Part shown: positions 4,938-5,101 of the stretch, in pieces | How positions within the stretch are numbered: the stretch's first letter is position 1 | Layout of the letters: each line of letters begins with the position of its first letter | NCBI GenBank assembly: GCA_041678605.1 | Contig: JBAYNW010000057.1 | Coordinates: forward strand, 1 to 5,101 | Length of the DNA stretch: 5,101 nucleotides | Reading direction: 5' to 3' | Source of the DNA: JBAYNW01 sp041678605 | GTDB taxonomy: Bacteria; Cyanobacteriota; Vampirovibrionia; Gastranaerophilales; Gastranaerophilaceae | Notes under the pieces: model-generated | Seen by the model: only the letters and a program-made list of their open reading frames with translations | What the model was told of the DNA's origin: nothing | The model's database searches: none | Made by a program: the position numbers and the translations under genes

Positions 4938-4998
4938 GAAATTTCTTGTCGTTGCGAGGAGCAATTTTGCGACGAAGCAAGAGACCTTAAGAAATTTT
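4938..4998. repeat. Palindromic GTCGTTGCGAGGAGC-type repeat element
   Basis: Outer arms AAATTTCTT (4939-4947) and AAGAAATTT (4989-4997) are exact inverted repeats. Inside, GTC (4948-4950) pairs with GAC (4983-4985) and TTGC (4952-4955) with GCAA (4977-4980). The core holds two related hairpins, TTGCGAGGAGCAA and TTGCGACGAAGCAA. It resembles the widespread intergenic family usually written GTCATTGCGAGGAGC...GCGACGAAGCAATCTC, recalled and not searched. As RNA it could also end the pilin transcript, since TTTT follows the stem, but the long, interrupted shape fits a repeat element better. Confidence 0.7.
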
Positions 4999-5051
4999 AA
5001 TGAAACTTGAAAGAAATGTAGTAATATATTTTAAGTAAAGGAGACATTAAA

Positions 5052-5101
5052 ATGAAAACGATTTTTACAAAAGAACAAATTAGGCAAATTCTAAAGGAGA
5101 A
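5052..5101 (+). CDS. Start of an unidentified gene, cut by the window edge
   Basis: An ATG at 5052 is preceded by AAGGAG (5038-5043) with eight bases between, the best ribosome binding site in the window. Sixteen complete codons are visible, MKTIFTKEQIRQILKE, and the frame stays open to the edge. The start is hydrophilic and charged, without a signal peptide or membrane segment, so a cytoplasmic protein is likely. It is too short to identify. The AT-rich stretch GTAATATATTTTAAG (5021-5035) may hold a -10 box, but no matching -35 box is clear. The palindromic repeat at 4938-4998 separates it from the pilin-like gene, so a shared operon is doubtful. Confidence 0.75.
   Translation, partial: MKTIFTKEQIRQILKE

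Overview
The window looks like a piece of a chromosome from a non-photosynthetic relative of the cyanobacteria (Vampirovibrionia/Melainabacteria, most likely the gut order Gastranaerophilales). This is an inference from three signs. The gyrase A subunit carries a cyanobacterial-style QNRATRG sequence where other bacteria have the QRRGGKG box. A type IV pilin-like protein has the FTLxxVLITLG helix and late DxNG...PN..G.D.F segment common in that order. The spaces between genes hold heptamer and octamer tandem repeats, a habit also known from cyanobacterial genomes. No marker gene here settles the taxonomy.

Layout. Positions 1-362 hold no convincing gene. They contain a strong hairpin, several repeat fragments, and the gyrA promoter at the right end. 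gyrA (378-2945, +) is complete and starts at TTG. It converges on bioD (3093-3815, -) across a 147-base gap filled almost entirely by an octamer tract and a heptamer tract. A small XRE-type repressor-like gene (3869-4099, -) lies just upstream of bioD in the same direction. It is divergent from a pilin/pseudopilin-like gene (4212-4883, +), and the shared AT-rich gap carries two near-identical palindromes and a consensus -35 box. After the pilin gene come a second, inverted copy of the heptamer tract and a 60-base palindromic repeat. The first 16 complete codons of another gene (5052-5101, +) follow, with a good ribosome binding site.

How the parts relate. GyrA and BioD are housekeeping enzymes with no functional tie to each other; only their convergent arrangement joins them. 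The repressor-like gene and the pilin gene form the one plausible regulatory unit, because palindromes overlap the predicted pilin promoter. The clearest unexplained signals are the repeat families that occupy every gap except the repressor-pilin gap, the apparently leaderless bioD, and the pilin's long repeat-like leader with a non-standard processing site. I see no CRISPR array, defence system, insertion sequence or RNA gene. The case for a wholly new system is weak; the pilin/repressor pair and the repeat families are the best leads.
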